Origin: JALORV01 sp963754065
GTDB taxonomy: Bacteria > Pseudomonadota > Gammaproteobacteria > Burkholderiales > Burkholderiaceae_F
Reading direction: 5' to 3'
DNA length: 64,000 nt
Assembly: GCA_963754065.1 (NCBI GenBank)
Contig: CAVWFH010000018.1
Coordinates: 20,014 to 84,013 of the forward strand
Position 1 is the first letter of the stretch. Every line of letters begins with the position of its first letter. Under the pieces are notes generated by a model. The model did no database searches. It was not told the DNA's origin and worked only from the letters and a program-made list of their open reading frames with translations. The translations under genes and the position numbers were made by a program. Shown here in pieces: positions 37,271 through 46,615 of the stretch.

Positions 37271-38131
37271 TCAGACCAGCGCGCTGTAGATGATCATCAG
37301 GATCGTAAGCACCCCCAGGATCAGGCCGACACTGCCCAGGATTCGACTGAACAGGATCGCTTGGGGCGACGGCGCAGGGACTTCAAGCGCCTTCAATCCG
37401 CCCTGCTGCACGAGCCGCTCGAACTCGATCGAACGCTCGTCCTTGAGTTCATGTTCCGGCAGGCGCCCGGTGAAGATCACCAGGTCCATCGGGAACTTCT
37501 CGGGGCGCAGATGGCCGTTGAAGAAGTGGATCGTGAAGATGAAGCCCACGGCAAGCAGGGCTTCCTCTCCGTGCACGATCGTCGCGACGTTGAACACCCA
37601 ACCGGGCAGGAACTTCGAGAAGAACGTCGGAAACCAGAGCATGAAGCCCGAGCCACCGATGATGAACATCCCCCAGAAGACTGCCCAGTAGTCGAACTTC
37701 TCCCAGTACGTGTAGCGGTCGAACTGCGGCCTTGGGCCCTTGCCGAAGAACCACTTGAACATGCCGACGATGTCCTGGCCGTCCTTCAGGTTCGGCACCA
37801 TCGTGTTCGACCCCCAGAAGTAAGAGAGCCAGTCTTCCGCAAGGAATGCACGGAAGAATACGCGGAGCACGTGGCCGACAAAGACCACGGTCATGATCCC
37901 GCCGCAGATGCGGTGGATCAACGCCGCTCCCTGGTATCCGCCGAGCAGGTTCATGAGCGTCGTGGCCCAGTCATGATCGGCAAACAGCAGCGGCACGCCG
38001 GTGATCGCGCAACCGATGAATGTCAGCATCAGAAAGGCATGCATCACGCTCTCGGTCGGTCCGAACCGCCGGTAATAGCGTCCCGGGGCGGTTCCCATTG
38101 CACGGGCTGGGGTCATCGTGGTGGCAGACAT
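37271..38131 (-). CDS. FdnI-like di-heme cytochrome b membrane subunit
   Basis: A 286-residue membrane protein of the formate dehydrogenase gamma-subunit/cytochrome b561 type. Helices include VMHAFLMLTFIGCAITGVPLL, HRICGGIMTVVFVGHVLRVFF, FWGMFIIGGSGFMLWFP and ALLAVGFIFTIHFFNGHL. Histidines in these helices and the HLRPEKFPMD exit motif match the quinone- and heme-binding pattern of FdnI. The start is ATG 38131, with GAGGA upstream and 13 bp after the preceding stop. No dehydrogenase alpha or beta subunit accompanies it, so it probably links the quinone pool with the two multiheme cytochromes. Confidence 0.88.
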   Translation of the reverse strand: MSATTMTPARAMGTAPGRYYRRFGPTESVMHAFLMLTFIGCAITGVPLLFADHDWATTLMNLLGGYQGAALIHRICGGIMTVVFVGHVLRVFFRAFLAEDWLSYFWGSNTMVPNLKDGQDIVGMFKWFFGKGPRPQFDRYTYWEKFDYWAVFWGMFIIGGSGFMLWFPTFFSKFLPGWVFNVATIVHGEEALLAVGFIFTIHFFNGHLRPEKFPMDLVIFTGRLPEHELKDERSIEFERLVQQGGLKALEVPAPSPQAILFSRILGSVGLILGVLTILMIIYSALV

Positions 38132-38144
38132 GGTTCCGTCCTCA

Positions 38145-39398
38145 TCAGTGGCCGTTACGTCCGCCGCGGCCGCTGCGGACATCCTTCAGCGAACGCAACA
38201 GCCACAGTAGCGTGTGAATGCCGAAAAATCCGAACACGCCAGCGAGCAGCAACTGCATAAACAGACGCGTGTAATACAGAATCGGATCGCCCTGCCGGTC
38301 ATGTGGATTGCCGTGCGGCTTGTACGCGGCGAAGTTGGCGTTGGCGCCCGGGTGGCAGGTTCGACACGTCGTGACCCGGTTCTCCGGCGAGATCATGGAT
38401 TTCGAATTCGAGGCCGGCAGCACCTCGTGCGCTCCATGACAGCTGTTGCAGGTGGCCATGCGGGCCAGGCCGCCGAGTTGAGTCACCTGGCCGTGGTAAG
38501 TGTCGCGGTAGCTCTTGATGAAGTCCTGGTGGCAATTGCCGCACTCCTTGATGACCTCAACCTGCCACTTGTTCGTGCCGTGCAGCTGGATCTGGTGCGC
38601 GCTGTGACAGTCAATGCAGGTCGGCGCGGCTGAATTTCCCGCCTGCCGCAACTGGCCGTGTTGGCTGCCGCTGAACCGGCTGTAGACCTGCTGGTGGCAA
38701 CTGCCGCACATCAGCGCGATGTGCTCCCGGTTCACGCGGCTGGCGGGATCGTTCTTGCTGAGAATCTTGTGCGATCCATGGCACCCGGTGCAGGTCGGCG
38801 CTTTCTCGGCCCCGGCCCCCTTGCCGTTGGTCTTCTGCCCGTGAATGCTGTCGTGGTACTGGCTGACGATGTTGCCGCCGGGCAGTTTCGCCTTGGCGAT
38901 CAGGGCTTCGTTGCCGTGACACGAAGCGCAGGTGCTCTCGACCCGGGCAACGTGAGTGCGCGAAGCCGGTTCACTCGACTTCTGGATGTCGTGGTTGCCG
39001 TGGCAGTTGCTGCAGGTCGCGGCGACCATGTTGCCGCCCGCGCGAGCCTTGGCGTGAGCGGTTGACAAATACTCCTTCACCGCCGCTTCGTGGCAAGAAC
39101 CACAGTTGGCCGGCTTGAGCTTCGGTTCGTGCGGCAGCTTTTCTGCCGACACGTCGCTATGGCAGTCAGTGCACTTGAAGTTCATCTGGCCATGTACCGA
39201 ACCAGCAAAAGACTTCGCATCGACCCCAATCGACTTGCCGGCAGCGTTCTTGGCGCCGGCGTCACCGTGGCACATCAGGCAGGCATCGTTCGGGGCCGGA
39301 GTCGCGTCAGCGGCCTGGACCGGCGCCGACATACAAAACAGGGCGGTCGCCAGGGCGACCAGGACCGGCCAATGCCGGGAACTCCTAAGGGCTTGCAT
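38145..39398 (-). CDS. membrane-anchored 11-heme cytochrome c
   Basis: A 417-residue exported cytochrome. A Sec signal peptide ends around APVQA-AD near residue 29. Eleven CXXCH motifs follow: CLMCH, CTDCH, CGSCH, CSNCH, CASCH, CTGCH, CGSCH, CIDCH, CGNCH, CNSCH and CRTCH. Many distal His residues are available as second ligands. A C-terminal helix (about LFMQLLLAGVFGFFGIHTLL) anchors it in the inner membrane with a short basic tail inside. It is first in the operon, and an FNR-type dyad lies 74 bp before the ATG. It likely stores or relays electrons in the periplasm. The final acceptor or donor is unknown. Confidence 0.9.
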   Translation of the reverse strand: MQALRSSRHWPVLVALATALFCMSAPVQAADATPAPNDACLMCHGDAGAKNAAGKSIGVDAKSFAGSVHGQMNFKCTDCHSDVSAEKLPHEPKLKPANCGSCHEAAVKEYLSTAHAKARAGGNMVAATCSNCHGNHDIQKSSEPASRTHVARVESTCASCHGNEALIAKAKLPGGNIVSQYHDSIHGQKTNGKGAGAEKAPTCTGCHGSHKILSKNDPASRVNREHIALMCGSCHQQVYSRFSGSQHGQLRQAGNSAAPTCIDCHSAHQIQLHGTNKWQVEVIKECGNCHQDFIKSYRDTYHGQVTQLGGLARMATCNSCHGAHEVLPASNSKSMISPENRVTTCRTCHPGANANFAAYKPHGNPHDRQGDPILYYTRLFMQLLLAGVFGFFGIHTLLWLLRSLKDVRSGRGGRNGH

Positions 39399-39728
39399 GG
39401 TGGGGCTCCGCGTGCCGGAGCACGCCGATTGGAAAGCGCAGGCAGTGTTGCATCGGGGATCTCAACCGCCGTTGACCCGTGTCAAGCCGCGCCCGAGGAT
39501 CGCCAGCTTGCCGTCGGAAACAACGAAAGCGTCAACAACCTGACCTACTCTGCACAGTCCGGAGTGCCAACGGCAGGCGGCCGCGTCCGTTGCGCAGGGT
39601 CAATCGCCGGTCCGACAGCATCGCTAGTCTGGCGGCATCAGCCGAAATTCCGGTCACGCACCGCGAACTCGCTTTGATCCGAGTCGCGATACAGTGCACC
39701 GCCCGATACACCTCTCCAGGGAGACTCG
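39399..39728. other. intergenic region between the cytochrome operon and the GlcG-like gene
   Basis: This is a 330-bp divergent region without a credible gene. It holds the FNR/CRP-type dyad at 39472-39485. If that site acts at -41.5 on the cytochrome strand, the transcript would begin near 39437, and a weak AACACT hexamer sits at the matching -10 place. Nothing else was recognised. Confidence 0.6.
39472..39485. promoter_or_regulatory. FNR/CRP-family binding site candidate
   Basis: TTGAC-CCGT-GTCAA is a perfect 5+5 dyad with a 4-base spacer, very close to the FNR/Anr/Dnr consensus TTGAT-N4-ATCAA. It lies 74 bp before the 11-heme cytochrome gene on the minus strand and about 240 bp before the GlcG-like gene. 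It fits low-oxygen or nitrogen-oxide control of the cytochrome operon. Inference from sequence only. Confidence 0.6.
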
Positions 39729-40235
39729 ATGCGACCCGTCACGATCAAGACTGCCGGCCTGCTGTTCGCCTGCGCGCTGAGCGCAGCCCCGGCATTTGCC
39801 CAATCGGGCACCTTCCAGGTCAAGCAAATGACACCGGAGGCCGCGGCCAAGGCCGTGCGCGCCGCGCTTGAAGACTGCCGCAAGCGCGGCTATCAGGTGG
39901 CGGTGGCAGTGGTCGATCGCGCCGGAGTGGCACAGGCGCTGATGCGCGACCGGTTTGCCGGACCGCATACGGTGCAGACCGCCATCAACAAGGGTTACAC
40001 GGCGATCAGCTTCCGCACCGACACGCTCGAATTCGCGAAACTGACGCAGTCGGGCACTGCAAGCTCCGGCGTTCGTTCGATCGCCAATGTCGTCGCCGTC
40101 GGTGGCGGCGTGAACATCGCCTCGGGCGGGACAACCGTCGGCGCGATCGGTGTGTCGGGCGCACCGACGGGTGAGGCCGACGACGCCTGTGCCAAGGCCG
40201 GCATCGCCGCCATCAAGGACGAACTCGAGTTCTAG
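39729..40235 (+). CDS. exported GlcG/HbpS family heme-binding protein
   Basis: A 168-residue protein with a Sec signal peptide (LLFACALSAAPAFAQ). It is followed by a GlcG/HbpS (DUF336) domain carrying AAAKAVRAALEDCRKRGYQVAVAVVD in two parts, AGVAQALMRDRF, KGYTAISFRT and GAIGVSGAPTGEADDACAKAG. Some members bind heme, while others accompany glycolate oxidase. It is periplasmic by its signal and divergent from the cytochrome operon, sharing the FNR-site region, so a role alongside those cytochromes is possible but unproven. Confidence 0.9.
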   Translation: MRPVTIKTAGLLFACALSAAPAFAQSGTFQVKQMTPEAAAKAVRAALEDCRKRGYQVAVAVVDRAGVAQALMRDRFAGPHTVQTAINKGYTAISFRTDTLEFAKLTQSGTASSGVRSIANVVAVGGGVNIASGGTTVGAIGVSGAPTGEADDACAKAGIAAIKDELEF

Positions 40236-40279
40236 ATTCGCCTGGCCCGGTGTCACGGCCCGCGTAGCATCGCGGGCCG

Positions 40280-41200
40280 ATGACCCGACGCATTTCTGCT
40301 TCCACGGCGGCGCTGCTCGTCGCCCCGCCGCTGTTCTGGGCCGGCAACGCGGTTGTTGCGCGCGCCCTGGTCGGCGACTTTCCGCCGCTTGCACTGTCCT
40401 TCGCACGCTGGGCGCTCGCCCTGCTGCTCGTGCTGCCGTTCGCACTGCGCGGACTGCAGGCTGCCTGGCCGCAGCTCCGCGGCCAGTGGCGACTCATGTT
40501 CGCACTCAGCGCCCTCGGTGTCGGTTGCTATAACTCGCTGCAATACGTCGCATTGCAGACGTCGACTGCTGTCAACGCGACGCTGATCGGCGCCTCGGCA
40601 CCGGTTCTCACACTGATCGTCGGTGCGGCATTCTTTGCAACACCCGTGCGGCGCCGGCAATGGGTCGGCGCCGCGCTGTCGCTGCTGGGCGTGCTGCTGG
40701 TCATCGCGCGCGGCGACACACTGAATCTTGCCCGCCTGCAACTGGATCGCGGCGACCTCATCATGCTCGTTGCCACTCTGACGTGGAGCCTGTACACATG
40801 GCTGCTGCGAACGCGACGACCGAGCGTGCCCGCGACGGCCTTCCTCGCGCTGCAGATCGCGCTGGGCGCACTGATGATCCTGCCGTTCGCGATCGCGGAG
40901 TACCTGTGGACCGGCAAGATGGCCGCGCCGACGCCGTCCAACCTGGCCGCACTGTTGTACGTGGCGCTGCTGCCCTCGCTGGTGGCTTACTTCTGCTGGG
41001 ACCGGGGCGTCGCGCGCGCAGGCGCCATCGTACCGATGTACTTTGTCAACCTGACACCGGTATTTGCCGGGTTGCTGTCGTTCTTCATCCTGGGCGAGCC
41101 GATCGGCATCTATCACGTGATCGGCGGCGGTTTGATCGTGGCCGGCATACACCTGGCGAGCCGGCCCGACCCGCGCCCGCCTTCGCCCGCCGAGGCATAG
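40280..41200 (+). CDS. EamA/DMT family transporter
   Basis: A 306-residue ten-helix exporter with two EamA repeats. The opening region reads LLVAPPLFWAGNAVVARALVG, the midpoint GDLIMLVATLTWSLYTWLL, and the C-terminal repeat ends FFILGEPIGIYHVIGGGLIVAG. Family membership is clear and the substrate is unknown. It lies 45 bp after the GlcG-like gene and 65 bp before pepN, on the same strand as both. Confidence 0.92.
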   Translation: MTRRISASTAALLVAPPLFWAGNAVVARALVGDFPPLALSFARWALALLLVLPFALRGLQAAWPQLRGQWRLMFALSALGVGCYNSLQYVALQTSTAVNATLIGASAPVLTLIVGAAFFATPVRRRQWVGAALSLLGVLLVIARGDTLNLARLQLDRGDLIMLVATLTWSLYTWLLRTRRPSVPATAFLALQIALGALMILPFAIAEYLWTGKMAAPTPSNLAALLYVALLPSLVAYFCWDRGVARAGAIVPMYFVNLTPVFAGLLSFFILGEPIGIYHVIGGGLIVAGIHLASRPDPRPPSPAEA

Positions 41201-41265
41201 GCACTCGCTACAATCCCCGGCCTCGCCCTGCCACCGTCGCGACCGCGGCTAGACCATTGCCTTCG

Positions 41266-43945
41266 ATGCCGATGCGTAACGACCCGGTGGTCACCTTCCG
41301 GCGCAGCGACTATCGCGCGCCAATTTTCGTGATCGATCGCGTCGAACTCACCTTCGACCTCGATCCGGAGGTGACGACGGTGTCCAGCCACCTCACTGTC
41401 CGACGGTCTGACGATGCCGCCTCGTCGGACGAGCCGCTGTGGCTCGATGGCGAGGACCTGGAACTCGTCTCACTGGCTGTCGACGACAGGCCGCTTGGCC
41501 CGCGGGACTACGAGCGGCTCGAGACCGGCCTGGCAGTGCGCGCGCCGCGAGCGCCGTTCTCGCTGCAGATTGTCAACCGCATACGCCCTGCCGCCAACAC
41601 CGGACTGATGGGACTGTATGTCTCGAACAGCAGCTTCTTCACGCAGTGTGAGGCCGAGGGTTTTCGCCGCATCACGTACTTTCCCGACCGACCGGATGTG
41701 ATGACGCGCTACCGCGTCGCCGTGCGAGCCGACAAGTCCCGCTATCCGGTGTTGCTGTCCAACGGCAACCTGGTCGAGGAGCGCTCGCTGGACGATGGCC
41801 GCCATGAAGCCGTCTGGGACGATCCGCACGCAAAGCCAAGCTATCTGTTTGCACTGGTCGCCGGCCGATTCGTCGCGCAGGAGGATCGCTGGCGCCGTGC
41901 CGGCGGACGCGACGCGTTGCTGCAGGTCTGGGTCGAAGCCGGCAATCTCGACAAGACGGAACACGCGATGTCGAGCCTGAAGCGCGCCATCGCGTGGGAC
42001 GAGCACCGCTACGGCCTGGAACTCGATCTCGACCGCTTCATGGTCGTGGCATCCAACGACTTCAACCTGGGCGCGATGGAGAACAAGGGCCTGAACATCT
42101 TCAACGCCAAGTATGTCCTCGCCAATCCGACAGTCGCGACCGACATCGACTACGCCAGCATCGAATCCATCGTCGGACACGAGTACTTCCACAACTGGAC
42201 CGGCAACCGCGTGACCTGCCGCGACTGGTTCCAGCTGTCGTTGAAGGAAGGACTCACGGTTTTCCGCGACCAGGAGTTCTCGGCGGACATGATGGGCGAT
42301 CCGTCGAGCCGTGCCGTCAAGCGCATCGACGATGTGCGCAACCTGCGCGCCACGCAGTTTCCGGAAGATGCAGGTCCGATGGCGCATCCGGTCAGGCCGG
42401 AGTCGTACCAGGAGATCAGCAACTTCTACACGTCGACCATATACGAGAAGGGCGCCGAGGTCGTGCGCATGCTGCAGACCCTGGTCGGCGTCGATGGCTT
42501 TCGTCGTGGCATGGACCTGTACTTCAAGCGCCACGATGGCAAGGCAGTGACCTGTGACGACTTCGTTGCTGCCATCGGCGATGCCAATGCGCGCGACCTG
42601 AACCAGTTCAGGCGCTGGTATGCGCAGGCGGGCACGCCGCACGTGGCGGCCACGGGCGTGTACGACCCGATCCGGCGCACTTATGCGTTGACGCTTACGC
42701 AGTCAACACCGCCCACGCCCGGGCAACCGACCAAGGAGCCGTTCCACATTCCGTTTGCCGTCGGCCTGCTGTCCGCTGATGGCGGCGAGTTCGCGCTTCA
42801 GCTCGCCGGCGAATCGCGCCCCGGACCCGGCACTCGGGTCGTCGAACTGACGCAGCCGTCGCAGCAGTTTGTCTTCGTCAATGTGCCGGAGCGTCCGGTG
42901 CCGTCGCTGTTGCGCGGCTTTTCCGCGCCGGTGATCGTCGACTTCCGTTATACGGACCGCGAACTGGCATTCCTGTCCTCGCGCGACACCGATGCCTTCA
43001 ATCGTTGGGAGGCAGGACAACGCCTCGCAATGACGCAACTCATGCGCCTGACCGATGCGGTGGAGGCCGGCCGCGCGCTCGAACTCGATGACACATTCAC
43101 CGACACGCTGCGGGCTGTCCTGGGCGACGACGCGCTCTCGCCGGCCTTCAAGGAGCAGGCACTGACGCTGCCCGCTGAAGGATTCATCGGCGAGCAGCGT
43201 GCTGTCGTGGATCCTGAAGCGATACGTGCGGCGCGCCGCTACATGCTCGGCGAGATCGGACGTCGGCTCGCCGAGGCATGGCAGCATGCGTATGCGATCC
43301 ATGCGACGCCAGGCGGCTATTCCCCCGCAGCCCGGCCCGGCCGGCCGGCGGGCACTGAAGAACCTTGCCCTTGCGTACCTGGCCGAAGGCCGGGTTGCCG
43401 GTGCGGTGGAACTCGCCGAGCAACAACTGGCGAATGCCACCAACATGACAGATCGCCAGGCGGCGCTCGGGGTGATCATCAACAGCCCGTCGACCGCGAA
43501 GGCCGCCATCCTGGTCCGCCTCGCGCGCGAGTGGCAGAACGAGCCCTTGCTGATGAACAAGTGGTACCAGTTGCAGGCCACGTCGATGGCGCTGCCCGGC
43601 GAACCGCCGGTCCTCGAGCGCGTGCAGCGGCTGCTGCGCCACCCGGGCTTTTCGCTTTCCAATCCCAACAACGTATTTGCGTTGATCTGGTCGTTCTGCA
43701 TGGCGAACGAAGCGGAGTTCCACCGGCGCGGCACGGCCGGCTATGACTTCTGGGCCGAGCAGGTGCTGATGCTCGACCGCATCAATCCGACCGTCGCGTC
43801 GCGAATAGCGCGGTCGCTCGACCGCTGGCGCAAGTTCACTCCGGACCGTCAGACGGGAATGCGCCGCGTGCTCGAACGCGTGGCCGCTGCCGGACAACTT
43901 TCTCGCGATGTCCGCGAGATCGTCACCAAATCGCTGGAGAACTGA
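41266..43945 (+). CDS. pepN: aminopeptidase N (M1), frameshift at a C5 run
   Basis: A zinc aminopeptidase of about 890 residues, cytoplasmic, releasing N-terminal residues from peptides. The substrate motif GAMENKGLNIF, the zinc motif HEYFHNWTGNRVTC and the downstream Glu in LKEGLTVFRDQEF are intact. The frame from 41266 (or ATG 41272) breaks at five consecutive C bases, 43322-43326. Dropping one C continues as PQPGPAGRRALKNLALAYL and runs to the natural end VREIVTKSLEN. A homopolymer sequencing error is the simplest reason. The stop overlaps the fbp start by one base. Confidence 0.93.
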
Positions 43946-44949
43946 TGGCGAACCTGTCGCTGACGCATTACCTGATCCGCTGCGAGCGCAAGCATGGGCT
44001 CGACTCGGAGTTGCGCCTGCTGCTCGAAACCGTGGCCCGGGCCTGCAAGACGATCAGCCACGCCGTGGGATTGGGCGCACTCGGCGGCGTGCTGGGCGGG
44101 GCGGGAACCACCAATGTTCAGGGCGAAGCGCAGAAGAAGCTCGACGTGCTGTCGAACGAGATCCTGGTCGAGGCCAACAGCTGGGGTGGCTACCTGGCCG
44201 GCATGGCCTCGGAGGAAATGGACAACCCGCTCGGCATCCCGGTGGCCTATCCGCGGGGCAAGTACCTGCTGCTTTTCGATCCCCTCGACGGATCGAGCAA
44301 CATTGACGTCAATGTCTCGATCGGCACCATATTTTCGGTGCTGCGGGCACCTTCAAGCGACGCCGAACCGGACGAGCATTCGTTCCTGCAGCCGGGCTCG
44401 CGCCAGGTGTGTGCCGGTTACACGGTTTACGGACCGCAGACGCTGCTGGTGCTGTCCGTGGGCTACGGCGTGCAGATCTTCACGCTGGCGCGCGACACCG
44501 GCTCGTTCGTCCTGACACAGGAGAACGTCCGCATTCCCGCCGACACGCGGGAATTCGCGATCAACATGTCGAACGTGCGGCACTGGGAGCCTCCGGTGAA
44601 GCGCTATGTCGACGAGATGCTGGCTGGCACGACCGGGCCGCGGGGCAAGGACTTCAACATGCGCTGGGTCGCTTCCATGGTGGCCGACGTGCATCGCATC
44701 ATGTCGCGAGGCGGCATCTTCATGTACCCGCGCGACGCGCGCGAACCCGACAAGCCCGGCAAGCTGCGTCTGATGTACGAAGGCAACCCGATGGCCTTTC
44801 TGGTCGAGGAGGCTGGCGGCGCCGCGACCAACGGGCACCAGCGCATCCTCGACATCGAGCCGACGAAGCTGCATGAGCGCGTCGCGGTGTTCCTTGGTTC
44901 GAAAAACGAAGTCGATCGAGTGACCGGGTATCACCGGTCACCGGCGTGA
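43945..44949 (+). CDS. fbp: fructose-1,6-bisphosphatase, class I
   Basis: A 334-residue cytoplasmic gluconeogenic (and Calvin-cycle) phosphatase. The metal and substrate site LFDPLDGSSNIDVNVSIGTIF, in two halves, is intact. GYTVYGPQTLLVLSVGYGV, the ARNMSNVRHWEP-like region and KLRLMYEGNPMAFLVEEAGG are typical. Its ATG overlaps the pepN stop (TGATG), and pepN-fbp linkage is common in Burkholderiales. No RuBisCO or other Calvin-cycle gene is present here, so gluconeogenesis is the default role. Confidence 0.97.
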   Translation: MANLSLTHYLIRCERKHGLDSELRLLLETVARACKTISHAVGLGALGGVLGGAGTTNVQGEAQKKLDVLSNEILVEANSWGGYLAGMASEEMDNPLGIPVAYPRGKYLLLFDPLDGSSNIDVNVSIGTIFSVLRAPSSDAEPDEHSFLQPGSRQVCAGYTVYGPQTLLVLSVGYGVQIFTLARDTGSFVLTQENVRIPADTREFAINMSNVRHWEPPVKRYVDEMLAGTTGPRGKDFNMRWVASMVADVHRIMSRGGIFMYPRDAREPDKPGKLRLMYEGNPMAFLVEEAGGAATNGHQRILDIEPTKLHERVAVFLGSKNEVDRVTGYHRSPA

Positions 44950-44975
44950 TCGCGCCGCTCGGGACCTGACAGCGA

Positions 44976-45512
44976 TCAGCGGGCGGCGACGACGCCGCAG
45001 GCGATGCGCGGTCCTGAGTTGCCGGCGGGCTGGCTCCTGTAGTCGTCCGGATCGCGATGCACGACCACGGCACGCCCGATCACACCATTGGCTGCGCCGC
45101 CTGCCACGCTCAGCATGTCGCTGGTGTAGCTGTACCGGGCGACACCGCTCGAGTCTGCCATCAGGTTCGTCATGTCACCCGCATGCCTCGCGTCCTGCAT
45201 GTAATGCGCATGCGGGCTGCTGCCCGGATTGAAGTGTCCGCCGGCGCTGGTCGCGTCGGGCGCCGAACAATCGCCCTTTTCATGCACGTGGAAGCCGTGT
45301 TCGGTGTTCGGCTTCAGCCCGCGCACCTCCGCGGTCACCAGCACGCCGCTGCCGCGCTGCTCGAAGCGCACCCAGCCACTCGTGGTGTTGCCCTGCGTCG
45401 GCTTCAGTTCGGCCTGTGCCGAGGGTGGCGCGTTCATGCTGGCGCAGCCGGTCAAGACGACGGCACCCAATGCGGTTACGGCCATGGCGAGTTGATTCGG
45501 GATCGAGCTCAT
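44976..45512 (-). CDS. sodC: Cu/Zn superoxide dismutase, lipoprotein type
   Basis: A 178-residue periplasmic enzyme dismuting superoxide. The signal ends in the lipobox LTGC, so it is probably membrane-tethered. Copper and zinc ligands are in GFHVHEKGDCSAPDATSAGGHFNP (split motif) and GRAVVVHRDPDDY. The pairing Cys appear in KGDCS and RIACGVV. ATG 45512 is chosen over ATG 45536 because it gives a standard signal peptide. It converges with fbp. Confidence 0.94.
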   Translation of the reverse strand: MSSIPNQLAMAVTALGAVVLTGCASMNAPPSAQAELKPTQGNTTSGWVRFEQRGSGVLVTAEVRGLKPNTEHGFHVHEKGDCSAPDATSAGGHFNPGSSPHAHYMQDARHAGDMTNLMADSSGVARYSYTSDMLSVAGGAANGVIGRAVVVHRDPDDYRSQPAGNSGPRIACGVVAAR

Positions 45513-45634
45513 GATGGGTCTCCCAGTCGATGTCATGTCATTCAGCGCATTGCGACCGCGCGCCAGGCCGCTGCGTGGCTAGGCTAACACCGAGACTGCC
45601 GCTTGCGTGCATTGCCGGCATGCGTCAATTGTCG

Positions 45635-46615
45635 CTACCCCGGCAGCAATACCGTCGATCCAACGGTCTTGCGCGCCTCGAGGTCGCGGTGCGCGCGGGC
45701 CGCCTCTGCGAGCGGATAGCGCTGCTCGATGTCCACCTTGATCTTGCCGGCGATCATCAGGCCGAAGAGTTCCTCTGACGAGGCCTCAAGGCGGGCACGC
45801 GGCACGATGTGCGTCGCCAGCGTCGGCCGCGTCAGGAAAAGCGATCCCTTCTGCGCCAGGATGCCGATGGCAACGCCGGTCACCGCGCCCGAGGCATTGC
45901 CGAAGCTCACCATCAGGCCGCGCGGCTCGATGCAGTCGAGTGACCCTTCCCAGGTCGACTTGCCGACACCGTCATAGACGACCGGCAGTTTCTTTCCTCC
46001 GGTGAGTTGCAGCACGCGCTCGACGAAGTTTTCCTTGCTGTAGTCGATCGTCTGCCAGGCGCCTGCCCTTTTCGCCAGCGTCGCCTTCTCCGGCGAACTC
46101 ACGGTGCCGATCAGTTTTACCCCGAGTGCACGCGCCCACTGGCAGGCAATCAGTCCCACGCCGCCCGCGGCTGCGTGAAAGAGGATCGTTTCATGACCCT
46201 GCAGGCGATAGGTCTGGCGGAACAGGTACTGCACCGTCAGGCCCTTCAGCATCACGGCTGCGCCCTGCTCGAAGGAAATCTGCTTCGGCAGTCGGACCAC
46301 GGTGGCCGCAGGCATCGTCCGCGCCTCGGAATAGGCGCCCAGCGGTCCCTGCGGATAAGCCACGCGGTCGCCCGACTTCAGGAACTTTACATTGCTGCCG
46401 ACAGCCTCGACCACACCCGCGCCTTCGAAGCCGAGTCCGTGCGGCAACGCCCCACTGTAGAGCCCCGTGCGGTAGTACACGTCGATGTAGTTGAGCCCGA
46501 TCGCGTGCTGCCGGATGCGCACCTCGTCCGGTCCGGGGTCCGGCACGTCGAGTTCGGTGAGTTCGAGTACGTCCGCACCGCCGTGTGTGCGGACAACGAT
46601 GGACTTGGATTTCAT
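45635..46615 (-). CDS. qor: NADPH:quinone oxidoreductase, zinc-free MDR family
   Basis: A 326-residue cytoplasmic oxidoreductase of the QOR type, reducing quinones with NADPH. The substrate side has IGLNYIDVYYRTGLY and FEGAGVVEAVG. The nucleotide fold is marked by AAAGGVGLIACQWARALG, and DGVGKSTWEGSLDC follows. Structural zinc cysteines are absent, as expected. ATG 46615 follows GGGAG and overlaps the EamA gene stop by 4 bp, so the two are translated together. Confidence 0.93.
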   Translation of the reverse strand: MKSKSIVVRTHGGADVLELTELDVPDPGPDEVRIRQHAIGLNYIDVYYRTGLYSGALPHGLGFEGAGVVEAVGSNVKFLKSGDRVAYPQGPLGAYSEARTMPAATVVRLPKQISFEQGAAVMLKGLTVQYLFRQTYRLQGHETILFHAAAGGVGLIACQWARALGVKLIGTVSSPEKATLAKRAGAWQTIDYSKENFVERVLQLTGGKKLPVVYDGVGKSTWEGSLDCIEPRGLMVSFGNASGAVTGVAIGILAQKGSLFLTRPTLATHIVPRARLEASSEELFGLMIAGKIKVDIEQRYPLAEAARAHRDLEARKTVGSTVLLPG

